A stretch of 64,000 bases of DNA from Nocardioides sp. LHD-245 (lineage in GTDB: Bacteria > Actinomycetota > Actinomycetes > Propionibacteriales > Nocardioidaceae): assembly GCF_030929495.1 (NCBI RefSeq), contig NZ_JAVFWN010000006.1:186001-250000 (forward strand), given 5' to 3'. The translations under genes were made by a program, and so were the position numbers. Every line of letters starts with the position of its first letter. Positions within the stretch are counted from its first letter, which is position 1. This document shows, piece by piece, positions 54,552 through 63,005 of this stretch. The notes under the pieces were generated by a model. It worked only from the letters and a program-made list of their open reading frames with translations. It was not told the origin of the DNA and searched no databases.

Positions 54552-54640
54552 GCACATCGTTGTGCAACTTCGCAAGACGTTGTGATCCAACCCGCCCATA
54601 CGCTTGACACCATTCGTTGTGCTTTGCATATTCTCAGGGC
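54552..54640. promoter_or_regulatory. Repressor/early-gene control region with three CGTTGTG elements and a sigma-70-type promoter
   Basis: GCACA-TCGT-TGTGC (54552-54565) is an inverted repeat, and two further CGTTGTG copies occur at 54578-54584 and 54615-54621. The third lies inside a good promoter for the plus-strand genes: TTGACA (54604-54609), 17-bp spacer, CATATT (54627-54632). The layout is that of a phage genetic switch in which the repressor blocks both promoters. Confidence 0.78.
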
Positions 54641-54838
54641 ATGAGCACAAGCCCCGACCTTCTCGCCTCCGTCGAGGTGTGTGCCGAACTCAACATCGAC
54701 CGATCAACGCTCTCTCGCTGGGTGGCGGCCGGCCGCATTGAACCGGCCACGAAGTTGCCGGGTTTGCGCGGCGCGTTCCTCTTCGCCCGAACCGAGGTCG
54801 AGCGCGTCAAGGGCTCCGACGCCAAGGCCGCGTCATGA
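54641..54838 (+). CDS. Excisionase-like/MerR-type helix-turn-helix protein
   Basis: A 65-residue DNA-binding protein: LLASVEVCAELNIDRSTLSRW, with recognition helix near 17-28, then a wing RIEPATKLPGLRGAFLF and the FARTEVERV ending common to excisionases. First rightward gene after the promoter. It could be an excisionase or a Cro-like regulator; without an integrase in view this remains open. Confidence 0.78.
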   Translation: MSTSPDLLASVEVCAELNIDRSTLSRWVAAGRIEPATKLPGLRGAFLFARTEVERVKGSDAKAAS

Positions 54839-55048
54839 CCGCGCCCTGTTCTTCGGTCGCGCCGACGTCTTCAGCCGCGTTGGCCACGAGCCCCGCCGGC
54901 ACAGCGGGTGCTCCCGAAGGTAGCGGCGCGGCAGGGACGCCGACTCCCTGCCGCGCCGTCTGACCACACGCCCATCCCCAGAAACGCCAGCGGCGGGCCC
55001 TCGCCTCGACAACCAGGGCACCGCCACCAACGAGAGGAAGTGTCTCAC
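54839..55048 (+). promoter_or_regulatory. Leader region with strong hairpin
   Basis: This 210-bp gap holds no convincing gene but a perfect 13-bp inverted repeat: CGGCGCGGCAGGG (54924-54936) and its complement (54946-54958) with a nine-base loop. It may be a terminator after the HTH gene, or an attenuator or antitermination site for the downstream genes. A GAGAGGAAG ribosome site precedes the GTG at 55049. Confidence 0.55.
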
Positions 55049-55540
55049 GTGAGTGAGTTCCAGCTTCGCCATTGCGTGCGGGACGTCCTGTCGCGTACGT
55101 CCGAGGCCGACCCGGGTGTGCTCGCAGGCCTGGTCCTGGACGAGATTCCGGCCGACGCACGAGAGGTCGCCCTGGCACAAGCCATGCGGCTGTTCGTCCG
55201 CCAGATCATCAGCGAGAACCGCACGGCCCATCACCGCGGCTCATCGGCGCCCGTGCACCGCAGCGGCCAGTCAGTCAAGGTCGCTGCGATCCGCGACAAC
55301 TGGCAGCGCAGACTGCACGACCGCGTCCACGGCGCTGACTCGCAGTGGAAGATCCTCGCGGACTGTACCTACGAGGACCTGTGCGCCGCGGCCAACGAAC
55401 GCGAGGAACTGGCGGCCCGGAACTCTGCATGGGCGCGGGAGTACCGCGCGATGGCCAGCGCCGTGCTCGACGCCGGCGCGGAGACCTTCAGCGACCTGCC
55501 GGTCGAGCAGCAGGCCGCACTCCTGGGCGGTGCGTCATGA
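55049..55540 (+). CDS. Phage early protein of unknown function
   Basis: A 163-residue, highly charged, mainly helical protein beginning with GTG after a strong GAGGAA-type ribosome site. It contains paired motifs such as VHRSGQSVKVAAIRDNWQRRL and TYEDLCAAANEREELA that suggest a DNA- or RNA-contacting helical protein, but I recognise no family. It overlaps the next gene by four bases. Confidence 0.7.
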   Translation: MSEFQLRHCVRDVLSRTSEADPGVLAGLVLDEIPADAREVALAQAMRLFVRQIISENRTAHHRGSSAPVHRSGQSVKVAAIRDNWQRRLHDRVHGADSQWKILADCTYEDLCAAANEREELAARNSAWAREYRAMASAVLDAGAETFSDLPVEQQAALLGGAS

Positions 55541-56559
55541 CCGCTCTCACGATCACCCGCGACGACCAAGTCCCCAGCGACTCCCATGGTCCTCCCGTCG
55601 TCGCGGGCTCAACTTCCGGCAGCGGCCATACTTCTCGCGGCGTCCAAATCAGCTCCGCCGCTGCCGGACCAGACCTCCCCACCCGCCAGGGAAGCCACGA
55701 TGCCCACGACCGGCTCGCGGGTGGAAACCCAACATGGAACGGGTCGGCAGCGACCATCGATTGCTCGATACCCAAAGCTCAACTGTCGCTTGCTGACCCG
55801 TTCCTCGCCCTGGCCGCTGACGTCCTCGACGACGCCGAGCGCAACCGGATCGCCAACGAGAATCGCCTGCGCCAACTGACCCGGTCCGAGACGGACTCGG
55901 ACGGCGAGGAGCGCGGATTCGGGCTCGACGAGACGCACCCTGACGTCGCGCGTCTGGCGGCCATTGTCGGCATGCTTGAGAAGGTCGAGCACCAGGCGTC
56001 ACTGAATCTGCAGCGGATGCTCAGGGCGCACGCGCTCGGGCCGTGGGTCAAGGCGCAGAAGGGCGTCGGGGACAAGCAGGCCGCACGGCTCCTGGCCGTG
56101 ATCGGTGACCCGTACCTCGGCCCCGACGGACAGCCCCGCACCGTCAGCCAGCTCTGGTCCTACTGCGGCCATGGCGACCCGAGCCGGAAGCGCCGGAAGG
56201 GCATGACCCAAGACGACCTGTTCGCGCTCGGCAATCCCGTCGCCAAGTCCCGGGTCTGGCTGATCTCGTGCGCGGTCCTCAAGTCCGGCGGCGGCGAGCA
56301 GAAGGCCACAGCGGTTCCGGTCTCCACAGTACTTGCGCCTTCTCTCGCCGCCGTCTACTACCGCCGCAAGGCCGCCACCGTCGGCCGCGCACACGCCGCC
56401 GACTGCGTGCGCTGCGGGCCGTCCGGAAAGCCCGCCCTGGTCGGGACTCCGTGGTCCGACGCCCACCGCCACGCCGACGCGCTCCGCGTGCTCGGAAAGA
56501 CCATCCTGCGCGACCTCTGGATCGAGGCCCGCCGCATCCATGAAAGCGAGAACTACTGA
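55537..56559 (+). CDS. Phage protein with IS110/IS116-type C-terminal (transposase_20-like) domain
   Basis: A 340-residue protein. Residues 1-85 are low-complexity; 85-165 are helical with a coiled-coil tendency; residues about 165-335 resemble the Tnp domain of IS110-family recombinases: KAQKGVGDKQAARLLAVIGD (a helix-hairpin-helix), SYCGHGDPSRK, then LGNPVAKSRVWLISCAVLKS matching the usual GN-x-x-L-R region, and a distal ILRDLWIEA helix. The N-terminal RuvC-like DEDD domain of IS110 is absent. It may bind branched DNA in phage replication. The call rests on motif resemblance only. Confidence 0.65.
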   Translation: MTALTITRDDQVPSDSHGPPVVAGSTSGSGHTSRGVQISSAAAGPDLPTRQGSHDAHDRLAGGNPTWNGSAATIDCSIPKAQLSLADPFLALAADVLDDAERNRIANENRLRQLTRSETDSDGEERGFGLDETHPDVARLAAIVGMLEKVEHQASLNLQRMLRAHALGPWVKAQKGVGDKQAARLLAVIGDPYLGPDGQPRTVSQLWSYCGHGDPSRKRRKGMTQDDLFALGNPVAKSRVWLISCAVLKSGGGEQKATAVPVSTVLAPSLAAVYYRRKAATVGRAHAADCVRCGPSGKPALVGTPWSDAHRHADALRVLGKTILRDLWIEARRIHESENY

Positions 56560-56756
56560 TGGCACACGGAATCAGCCTCAAGATGCGGGCGATCCAGCCC
56601 GCGCCGCCGATGTCGCTCAGCGCCTACGTCGAGGGCGAGGGCTGGCTGGCCCAGACCATCGCACGGACCCTCGTCGGTCCGTCCCGCGACCGGTCCCTGC
56701 CGGGCAAGGCCCGCCGTCGAGCCCGCAAAGCCGCGAACGCTGGCGGTGTGCGATGA
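56559..56756 (+). CDS. Small basic phage protein
   Basis: A 65-residue protein with a basic, alanine-rich C-terminus (GKARRRARKAAN). The ATG shares its A with the preceding TGA stop, and the gene runs into the next by four bases, so it belongs to a tightly packed operon. Family unknown; a nucleic-acid-associated role is only suggested by charge. Confidence 0.6.
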   Translation: MAHGISLKMRAIQPAPPMSLSAYVEGEGWLAQTIARTLVGPSRDRSLPGKARRRARKAANAGGVR

Positions 56757-57271
56757 CCGCGACGACACCGACCGTGGCCTGCGACCAGTGCAGGGGCCGC
56801 CTCGTCTATCGCGTGAAGTGCGAGGACTTCCCGGCTGAGGCCGACAACTTCGACCAGGTCGTCGACCACCGCCCCGTGGTCTTCACGTCGCAGCACTGGC
56901 TGACCACCGTCGCGGAGAACCGCGAGGGCAAGGTCACGGTGTGGCGTCTCGCTGACGCCGATCAGGGCGGCGACTTCGCCGAGGCGGAGCGGCTGCTGGA
57001 CGCGGCTGCGACGCCGCCCATCGTGCTCGTTCACGACAAGGCCGTCACTGCGGCGCAGGCGAAAGAGCTCAAGGATCAGTTCGAGGCCGCAACCGGCAAG
57101 ACGCCCGTGGTCGTGGTGGGTGCTTCGGTCGACTTGACCGCGACGCTCCTCGCGGCGCAGGCACACGCCACCCTCGCGCTGGCCGCCGCGACAGTCGAGA
57201 CGGCCTATGCCGTTGCCACGAGCGGCGAAGACGAGGGCATCCGACAGGACTGGGTCGAGGTGACCCAGTGA
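56753..57271 (+). CDS. Phage protein with N-terminal CxxC motif, function unknown
   Basis: A 172-residue protein. An early CDQC pair (about 10-13), the second half of which could be C23 in V-K-C-E-D, suggests a small zinc-binding element; the remainder is an alpha/beta domain with alternating hydrophobic strands (PIVLVHDKAVTAAQAKEL, TPVVVVGASVDLTATLLAAQ). I recognise no family. Confidence 0.65.
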   Translation: MTATTPTVACDQCRGRLVYRVKCEDFPAEADNFDQVVDHRPVVFTSQHWLTTVAENREGKVTVWRLADADQGGDFAEAERLLDAAATPPIVLVHDKAVTAAQAKELKDQFEAATGKTPVVVVGASVDLTATLLAAQAHATLALAAATVETAYAVATSGEDEGIRQDWVEVTQ

Positions 57272-57483
57272 ACCCCGACCACTGGGCCGGCCTCGGCTCT
57301 CTCGCTCTCCTCAGCTCGATGCTGCTGGCGCTCTACGGCCTGTACGCCTACGTGCTCGGCCCGCACCGCGGCACTTTCCAGGTGCCAATTTCTCGGCCTG
57401 CTGAGCGTGAGGGCCCGCAGCCCGTGCCGAAGTCTCTGGCGCCCCACTCCCCTGACTCGACCTCCGAGAGGACCCCTTCATGA
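57268..57483 (+). CDS. Small single-pass membrane phage protein
   Basis: A 71-residue product starting with GTG and overlapping the previous gene by four bases. One hydrophobic helix (about residues 8-30; GLGSLALLSSMLLALYGLYA) is followed by a polar proline-rich tail. Function unknown; such proteins in phage early operons can be superinfection-exclusion or accessory factors, but nothing here proves it. Confidence 0.6.
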   Translation: MNPDHWAGLGSLALLSSMLLALYGLYAYVLGPHRGTFQVPISRPAEREGPQPVPKSLAPHSPDSTSERTPS

Positions 57484-57866
57484 CCGCCCAGCCCGTCCCC
57501 CAGCCGGCCGTAAACGAGTGCGACCCACCGCCGTTCGCGGTCGTGCCCGGTCCCGAGGACCGCCTGGCCGCGCTGCACGCGCAGTACGCCGACGCCAAGG
57601 CCGAGAAGGACGCCGCCGACGAGCACTACAAGGCGATCACCGACGCGATCAAGACCGATCTGCTGACCGCCGCGGCGGCCGCCGACCCCGGCAACAACCG
57701 CGTCGAGCTGCGCAGCGCCTACGGGCCCGTGCTGCGGCTCACGAACAGTCGGCCCTGGCGCGTCGACTCCAAGCGCCTCAAGGCCGAGCAGCCCTACATC
57801 TACGCGGCGTACGCCGTCCAGGGCGACTCCTGGTCGCTGCGCATGGTCCCGGGCGGTGAGGGCTGA
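57480..57866 (+). CDS. Phage early protein, helical N-terminus, unknown function
   Basis: A 128-residue protein: proline-rich start, an alpha-helical segment (LAALHAQYADAKAEKDAADEH) suggesting a coiled coil, then a beta-rich end. It sits in the replication module upstream of the nuclease. In some phages a protein of this shape precedes the Cas4-like gene, but I cannot name a function. Confidence 0.6.
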   Translation: MTAQPVPQPAVNECDPPPFAVVPGPEDRLAALHAQYADAKAEKDAADEHYKAITDAIKTDLLTAAAAADPGNNRVELRSAYGPVLRLTNSRPWRVDSKRLKAEQPYIYAAYAVQGDSWSLRMVPGGEG

Positions 57867-58084
57867 TGGCGCGCACACCGTTGGAGGCCGCGCTCACCTC
57901 GGTGAGATACCGCGAGGCCTCGTACGCGGCGTGCACGATGCTCGGACTCGACCCCAAGGAGACGACGAGCCTCGCCATCGTGATCGAGCCGACGGGCGGC
58001 GCCAAGCTGGTCTACGAGGGCCGTCGGCGCATCCCCACTGAGAAGGTCGCTGAGATCGCGCGGCTCATCGGCGGTGACCAGTGA
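57866..58084 (+). CDS. Small phage protein of unknown function
   Basis: A 72-residue protein whose ATG overlaps the preceding TGA by one base. The middle shows a beta-hairpin pattern (SLAIVIEPTGGAKLVYEGRR) and the end a helix. No family is recognised. Confidence 0.55.
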   Translation: MARTPLEAALTSVRYREASYAACTMLGLDPKETTSLAIVIEPTGGAKLVYEGRRRIPTEKVAEIARLIGGDQ

Positions 58085-58584
58085 CCGCCGCTGGCACCAC
58101 GACACTGCGCGCCTACCTGGCCGCGCCGTACGCCGCCCGGGACCGGATGCGGGAGTACGCCGAGGATCTCGTGCGGATCGGCCTGGACGTCACCGCGTCG
58201 TGGCTCGACGAGGAGCACGAGATCAGCCCCGGCACGACCGGCGCGGCGCTGGCCCTGGACTCGGCGGAGGTCGCGCGCCATGCGGCCACGGACCTCGACG
58301 ACATCGCACGCTGCGACGTCCTGGTGCTCTTCACCGCCGGGGTCCTGGGCTTCGACCCGGCGGAGGTGGCGTCTGGGGGGCGTCACGTCGAGACCGGCTA
58401 CGCACTGGCCAAGGGCATCCCGGTCATCGTCGTGGGCGAGCCGGAGAACGTCTTCCACCGCCTCGACCACGCCGGGCCTGACGGCGCCACCGGCTGCTCG
58501 TGGGTGCAGGTCTGCGGCTCGTGGCTTGAGGCTGTCGGCGAGCTGAAGCTGCGGCTCGATGCGGCGAAGGCGTGGTCGGCGTGA
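58081..58584 (+). CDS. Nucleoside 2-deoxyribosyltransferase-like phage protein
   Basis: A 167-residue protein of the deoxyribosyltransferase/DUF4406 fold: strand-turn LRAYLAAPYAARDRM (9-23), DDIARCDVLVLFTAG near 92-107, and SGGRHVETGYALAKG near 117-131 with the glutamate that would be the nucleophile. It could exchange bases on deoxynucleosides or nucleotides, supplying modified precursors. GTG start, overlapping the preceding gene by four bases. Another possibility is a nucleotide-binding toxin-related protein; the fold is reasonably sure, the activity is not. Confidence 0.72.
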   Translation: MTAAGTTTLRAYLAAPYAARDRMREYAEDLVRIGLDVTASWLDEEHEISPGTTGAALALDSAEVARHAATDLDDIARCDVLVLFTAGVLGFDPAEVASGGRHVETGYALAKGIPVIVVGEPENVFHRLDHAGPDGATGCSWVQVCGSWLEAVGELKLRLDAAKAWSA

Positions 58585-58832
58585 GCAGGTTCCAGATGCC
58601 GCAGCACCAGGTCGACCAGGCGGCTGCCGCTGTACGAGAGGCAGGGGCAACGCCCGCTCTGGTCGAGCTGGTGGCGGCCGCGTTCGAAGGCGTGGCTGAG
58701 GGCGCCGAACAGGCCTCGCGCATCTACCCCGACCTCCGGATCTCGATGACCGACGTCGCCTCCATGCTCCGGGCCGAGCGCGACGCCTATCAGCAGGTGG
58801 CGGACGAGATGCGCAAGGGCGGCCAGCCGTGA
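58581..58832 (+). CDS. Small helical phage protein
   Basis: An 83-residue, alanine/glutamate-rich helical protein (GTG start in a GTGA overlap). It resembles a small phage DNA-replication accessory in size only; I recognise no family. Confidence 0.55.
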   Translation: MSRFQMPQHQVDQAAAAVREAGATPALVELVAAAFEGVAEGAEQASRIYPDLRISMTDVASMLRAERDAYQQVADEMRKGGQP

Positions 58833-59059
58833 GTACCGCGCGCAAAGTGCTCCGTCGCACCAACACCGAGACCAGTGCCGTGTTCGAGGACGGCAACGTG
58901 GCCAGCATCAAGCTGCAGCGCCAGCGCATCGCCTGGACGTGCACCGACAACCTGGGCATGACGCGAGCGGAGGCGTCCGCTGCCGCCGAGCTCTGGGACG
59001 GCAAGTCGTCGCTCCAGCTGGGGCAGTACCGCTTCGAGCTCGTCGAGGTGCAGCCGTGA
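58829..59059 (+). CDS. Small phage protein of unknown function
   Basis: A 76-residue protein starting with GTG and overlapping its neighbours by four bases on each side. It has a mixed alpha/beta pattern with one tryptophan-cysteine pair (AWTCTDN). Function unknown. Confidence 0.55.
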   Translation: MSTARKVLRRTNTETSAVFEDGNVASIKLQRQRIAWTCTDNLGMTRAEASAAAELWDGKSSLQLGQYRFELVEVQP

Positions 59060-59916
59060 CCCAGCCCGCAACCTTCGCTGACCCGATCTCGCCCGACGAG
59101 TTCATGTCGACGGCCGCCAAGACCTCGCCGTCGGGGTCGAGCGCCTGGGCGGCGATGTACGCCGGGGACATCCGGCGCGCCTGGATGGAGCACGCCTCGG
59201 AGGACGCCCGCACGGTCCAGCGCCATCTCGGCCCATCCGAGCTCGGCGTCGAGTGCGACCGCCAGGTGGCCGGGAAGATGGCCGAGCTGCCCGCGACGAA
59301 CCACGTCGTGGACCCGTGGGCCTCGATCCGGGGGCGCGCGCTGCACGCCATGGCCGAGGACGTGTTCACGGCCGACAACCTGCGCCGCGGCCTCGCGCGC
59401 TGGGTCGTCGAGCAGCGCGTCACGCCGCACCCCGAGCACCCCGGCACCGCCGACCTGTACGACGCCGTGGAGCAGTGCGTGGGCGACCACAAGTTCGTCG
59501 GCGCCACGACCATGGCGAAGATCCGCAAGGGCTGGCCGCGCCACTACCGGGTGCAGCTGCTGCTCTACGGCCTCGGCTACTTCCTCATGGGCCTGCCCGT
59601 ACGGCGGGTCGCGCTGATCGCCTACCCGGCGACGGCCGCCAGCCTGGAGGGCCTGTACGTCCGCGACGAGATGTTCGCCGGCGAGGACGGCAACCCGCTG
59701 CCCGAGGTCATCGCCCTGCTGCAGAGCGTGTTCGCCGACACCGAGCGCCGCAAGCAGCAGGCCGAGCAGATCCGCGCGGGGCGCCTCCGGCTGGAGGACA
59801 TCCCGGCCACGCCGGAGAGCGACACCTGCTACTTCTGCCCGTTCTACCGCCCCCAGGCGGCCAAGGACGGCGGGCCGGGCTGCCCCGGCACCACGAACTC
59901 CGGTGCGCCCAGCTGA
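59056..59916 (+). CDS. Cas4/RecB-type PD-(D/E)XK exonuclease with iron-sulfur cysteines
   Basis: A 286-residue single-strand or double-strand exonuclease for phage recombination. The catalytic residues are D133 (GTADLYD) and D144-H145-K146 (GDHKF); a QxxxY-type helix follows (HYRVQLLLYGLGY). Cysteines C67 (GVECDRQ) and a C-terminal CYFCPFY then GCPG cluster fit a Cas4-like [4Fe-4S] site. Starts with GTG. It lies next to the ssDNA-binding-like gene, the common order in actinophages. No Cas genes accompany it. Confidence 0.85.
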   Translation: MTQPATFADPISPDEFMSTAAKTSPSGSSAWAAMYAGDIRRAWMEHASEDARTVQRHLGPSELGVECDRQVAGKMAELPATNHVVDPWASIRGRALHAMAEDVFTADNLRRGLARWVVEQRVTPHPEHPGTADLYDAVEQCVGDHKFVGATTMAKIRKGWPRHYRVQLLLYGLGYFLMGLPVRRVALIAYPATAASLEGLYVRDEMFAGEDGNPLPEVIALLQSVFADTERRKQQAEQIRAGRLRLEDIPATPESDTCYFCPFYRPQAAKDGGPGCPGTTNSGAPS

Positions 59917-60006
59917 TCCCGGCGACGCCGCACCGGTCCGCCGGCCTCTACCGCGTGAGCGCGGGGCCGGCTCCATCACAGCAACCCTTTCGAGAGAGCA
60001 GTCACT

Positions 60007-60948
60007 ATGTCCCAGCAGCAGTTCGCTCCGCAGTATCCCGGCCAGCCCTACCAGCAGCCGCCCGCTCAGCCCGCCTACCCGCAGGCCTACCCCGCTCAGC
60101 AGACGCAGCCGTACCCCCAGGTGCAGCAGGGCTACCCGCCCCAGGTTCCGCCGGCCCAGCCGACCGTGCCCTTGGCCCAGGGGTCTCTGTCCGACTTCTA
60201 CAACCAGCCGAGCACCGGGGGTGGTCCCTCGATCAGCTGGACGGACAAGAACACCCAGGCCCAGAAGCCGATCGGCACGCAGTACGTCGGCGTGGTCGCT
60301 CGCGACGTCACCAGCTCCGACATCCAGCAGCAGACCGACTTCCGGACGCAGCAGCCGAAGTTCTACCGCGACGGCCGCCCGATGTTCTCGATGAAGGTCC
60401 CGCTGAAGGTCCAGCCCAGTCCGGAGTTCCCGGAGGGCGAGGCCGCCTGGTACGTCAAGGGCCAGGCCAAGGACGAGCTCCAGCGAGCGATGTCCGCGGC
60501 CGGCGCCGAGGGCGCGCCGAAGGAGGGCGCGGTCATCACGATCACGCTCGTCCAGCGGCGTCCGTCGGGTCCGGGCATGAACCCGGCCAACATCGTGCAG
60601 GTCACCTACCAGCCGGCGCAGGGTGGTGCGGCTCCGCAGACCAACGCGGCCGCCCAGCCCACTCCGGTGCAGCAGGTGGCCCCGCAGGACCAGCCGGTTC
60701 CGCAGCAGCCCGTCCAGCAGCAGTTCGTGCCGCAGGCCCAGCCCGTGGCACAGGCGCAGCCGGTTCAGCCCCAGCAGTACGTGCAGCAGCCGGCCGTCCC
60801 GCAGGGTCAGCCGCAGCAGTACGCCCAGGTCCCCGCTCAGCCCGGCGCGCTCCCGGCCCCGGAGACCCTGAGCCCGGCGCAGCAGCAGCTGTTCGCGCAG
60901 CTCGCCGCGGGTCAGCAGCAGGCTGCTCAGCCGGCCGCACAGGGCTGA
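60007..60948 (+). CDS. Glutamine/proline-rich phage ssDNA-binding-like protein
   Basis: A 313-residue protein whose N-terminus (1-55) and C-terminus (from about 205) are glutamine/proline-rich and disordered; the central portion (about 58-200) has alternating beta-strand patterns (TQYVGVVARDV, MFSMKVPLKVQ, VITITLVQRR) like an OB-fold. Proteins of this kind between a Cas4-type nuclease and a helicase in actinophages are generally treated as ssDNA-binding proteins. An RBS (GAGAGCA) and a 90-bp gap precede it, so expression may be independent. Confidence 0.75.
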   Translation: MSQQQFAPQYPGQPYQQPPAQPAYPQAYPAQQTQPYPQVQQGYPPQVPPAQPTVPLAQGSLSDFYNQPSTGGGPSISWTDKNTQAQKPIGTQYVGVVARDVTSSDIQQQTDFRTQQPKFYRDGRPMFSMKVPLKVQPSPEFPEGEAAWYVKGQAKDELQRAMSAAGAEGAPKEGAVITITLVQRRPSGPGMNPANIVQVTYQPAQGGAAPQTNAAAQPTPVQQVAPQDQPVPQQPVQQQFVPQAQPVAQAQPVQPQQYVQQPAVPQGQPQQYAQVPAQPGALPAPETLSPAQQQLFAQLAAGQQQAAQPAAQG

Positions 60949-60954
60949 TCCACC

Positions 60955-62772
60955 TTGCTCGGCATCCACGCTGAGCTGGTCGCCGGCAGCGATCGGGAGA
61001 TGTTCCTGATCGCTGCCGGTCCCGACCACGAGGTGGCTGTGGCGGCCAAGCACCTCGAGCTCCTCACTCCGCTCTTCTCCAAGTCCCAGCCGCCGGGAGG
61101 CCTCGTCGCGCCCGTCAGCTGGAGCGCCGTCGTCCAGCTCGCCGCGACGTTCGGCTCCGCCTGGGCGCCGGGACCGCGGCTCACGGCGTGGATCCGCGAG
61201 CAGCAGGTCGCCCGGGCCGGCGCACTCGGCGACCGGCTGGCGTACGTCCCGCCCGAGGGCCTGACGCCACGGCCCTACCAGGTCGCCGGCGCGCTGGAGA
61301 TCGCCCGCACCGGCCGGGCGCTGATCTTCGACGAGCCGCGCACCGGCAAGACGATGACGACGATCCTCGGCCTGATCGAGTGGGCCGCCTCTCGGCACGC
61401 TGACGGCCCCGTGCTCGTCGTCTCGCCGGCGTCGGTCGTCGACCCCTGGGTCGAGGCCTGGCAGACCTGGGCCCCACACCTGACAACCGTGGCCTGGCGC
61501 GGCCCGAAGAGGCGTGACCTGCTCGGGAGCGCGGACGTCTACGTGACGTCGTACGACACCGCCCGTATGGACGCTGGGGTCGTCACCGGCAACGGTCGGA
61601 AGTCGCTGCGCCCGCTGGTGGACCTGCGCGCCGCGGCGCTGGTGGTCGACGAGTGCCACTACATCAAGAACCCGACCGCGGCCCGGTCGAAGGCGGTGCG
61701 CCGCCTGGCCGAGATCACGGCCGAGCTGGGCGGCGCGTTCGTCGGGCTGTCCGGCACGCCGATCACGCATCACCCCGGCGATCTCTTCCCGGTGCTGTCG
61801 TGCCTCGACCCGGGCGCCTACCCGTCGAAGGAGCGCTGGGTGAACCGCTACTGCCTGATGCTGCCCGGCGACTACTCCGGCGACATCCTCGGCCTGCACC
61901 CGGCCGCCGAGCCGGAGTTCCGGCTCACGATCCTCGGCCAGCACCGCCGGGTCGCACGCGCCGACGTCATGGCCGACCTGCCGCCGAAGGTCTACAGCGT
62001 CCGCACAGTCGAGCTGCCGGCCGCCTGGCGCAAGGTCTACGACGACTTCGAGAGCCAGATGCTCGCCGAGCTGCCCGACGGGTCAGAGATCTCCGTCATG
62101 GACGTGCAGACCCAGTACAACCACCTCACCCGGCTGGCCAGCGCGGCGGCCGACGTCGAGATCACTCACGGCCCCGACGTCGACAAGCAGACCGGCGAGC
62201 CGAAGCGGCACATGCACCTGCACCTCAAGGCGCCGAGCTGGAAGGTCGACGCGCTGCTGGAGATCCTCAGCGAGCGGTGCGGCGAGGACGTGCCGGCCGA
62301 GAGCCGTGACGCCGTCGTGTGCTTCGCGCCGTCGAGCCAGCTCGTGAAGATCGCCGGCGCCGCGGCCACGAAGGCCGGCTACCGGGTCGGCTACATCGTC
62401 GGCGGACAGCCGATGGCCGAGCGCACGAAGACGATCGCCGCGTTCCAGGCCAGCGAGCTCGACCTGGTGTGCGCGACCACCGGTGCCGGCGGCACGGGCG
62501 TCACCCTGTCGCGCGCCGGGACGATCGTCTTCCTCGCCCGTCCCTGGTCGCTGGTGGAGTCGCTGCAGGCCGAGGACCGCGGCGAGGGCGACATGAACGC
62601 AACGCGCGGCACCGAGATCATCGACGTCGTCGCCAAGAACACGATCGACACCCGGGTACGTGCCGTGCTCCGCGAGCGCGCCGGCCAGCTCGCTGACCTG
62701 GTGCAAGATCCGCGGATCGTGGCCGAGCTGCTGGGCGGCCGTCGCATGGCAGACCAGGAGCGTGCGGCATGA
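60955..62772 (+). CDS. SNF2-type/DEAD-like superfamily II helicase
   Basis: A 605-residue phage helicase or translocase. Motif I is FDEPRTGKTMT (GKT at 131-133), motif II is DECH at 232-235 (VDECHYIKNP), motif III is LSGTPITHHPGDL near 250-262, and motif VI lies in the Q-A-E-D-R-G-E-G region near 535. This D-E-x-R-T-G-K-T form is that of phage Swi2/Snf2 helicases. The start is TTG at 60955, six bases after the preceding stop; a downstream start would lose conserved sequence. It probably remodels DNA in replication or recombination. Confidence 0.9.
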   Translation: MLGIHAELVAGSDREMFLIAAGPDHEVAVAAKHLELLTPLFSKSQPPGGLVAPVSWSAVVQLAATFGSAWAPGPRLTAWIREQQVARAGALGDRLAYVPPEGLTPRPYQVAGALEIARTGRALIFDEPRTGKTMTTILGLIEWAASRHADGPVLVVSPASVVDPWVEAWQTWAPHLTTVAWRGPKRRDLLGSADVYVTSYDTARMDAGVVTGNGRKSLRPLVDLRAAALVVDECHYIKNPTAARSKAVRRLAEITAELGGAFVGLSGTPITHHPGDLFPVLSCLDPGAYPSKERWVNRYCLMLPGDYSGDILGLHPAAEPEFRLTILGQHRRVARADVMADLPPKVYSVRTVELPAAWRKVYDDFESQMLAELPDGSEISVMDVQTQYNHLTRLASAAADVEITHGPDVDKQTGEPKRHMHLHLKAPSWKVDALLEILSERCGEDVPAESRDAVVCFAPSSQLVKIAGAAATKAGYRVGYIVGGQPMAERTKTIAAFQASELDLVCATTGAGGTGVTLSRAGTIVFLARPWSLVESLQAEDRGEGDMNATRGTEIIDVVAKNTIDTRVRAVLRERAGQLADLVQDPRIVAELLGGRRMADQERAA

Positions 62773-63005
62773 GCGCCGAGATTGCCCTGCTTCTGGCCGG
62801 TATCGCTGCGACGTGCTGGGCCTGGCTGCACGGCTACCACAGCGGCGTCACGGCGATGCGCCGGAGCGCGGTCGAGGCCCTCTTGACCAGCGCCCGGCTG
62901 CGGCGCGCGCTCAGCACCGACCCCTCGACCCTGCGCGTCGCGGACGCCTTCGAGATGGCGGCCTTCCGAATCGAGCTGATGCCTGACCCGAGGAGTGACC
63001 GATGA
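62769..63005 (+). CDS. Small phage membrane protein
   Basis: A 78-residue protein overlapping the helicase by four bases. Its N-terminus is hydrophobic (IALLLAGIAATCWAWLHGYH, about 5-24), then a basic, helical tail. Function unknown. Confidence 0.6.
   Translation: MSAEIALLLAGIAATCWAWLHGYHSGVTAMRRSAVEALLTSARLRRALSTDPSTLRVADAFEMAAFRIELMPDPRSDR

Noticed and set aside
59056..59916. Cas4-like protein as part of a CRISPR system
   Set aside because: Neighbours are phage SSB-like and helicase genes; this is the phage exonuclease form.
58012..61944. Very long minus-strand frame (about 1,310 codons) across the phage genes
   Set aside because: Histidine/arginine-rich nonsense opposite ten coupled plus-strand genes with ribosome sites or stop/start overlaps.
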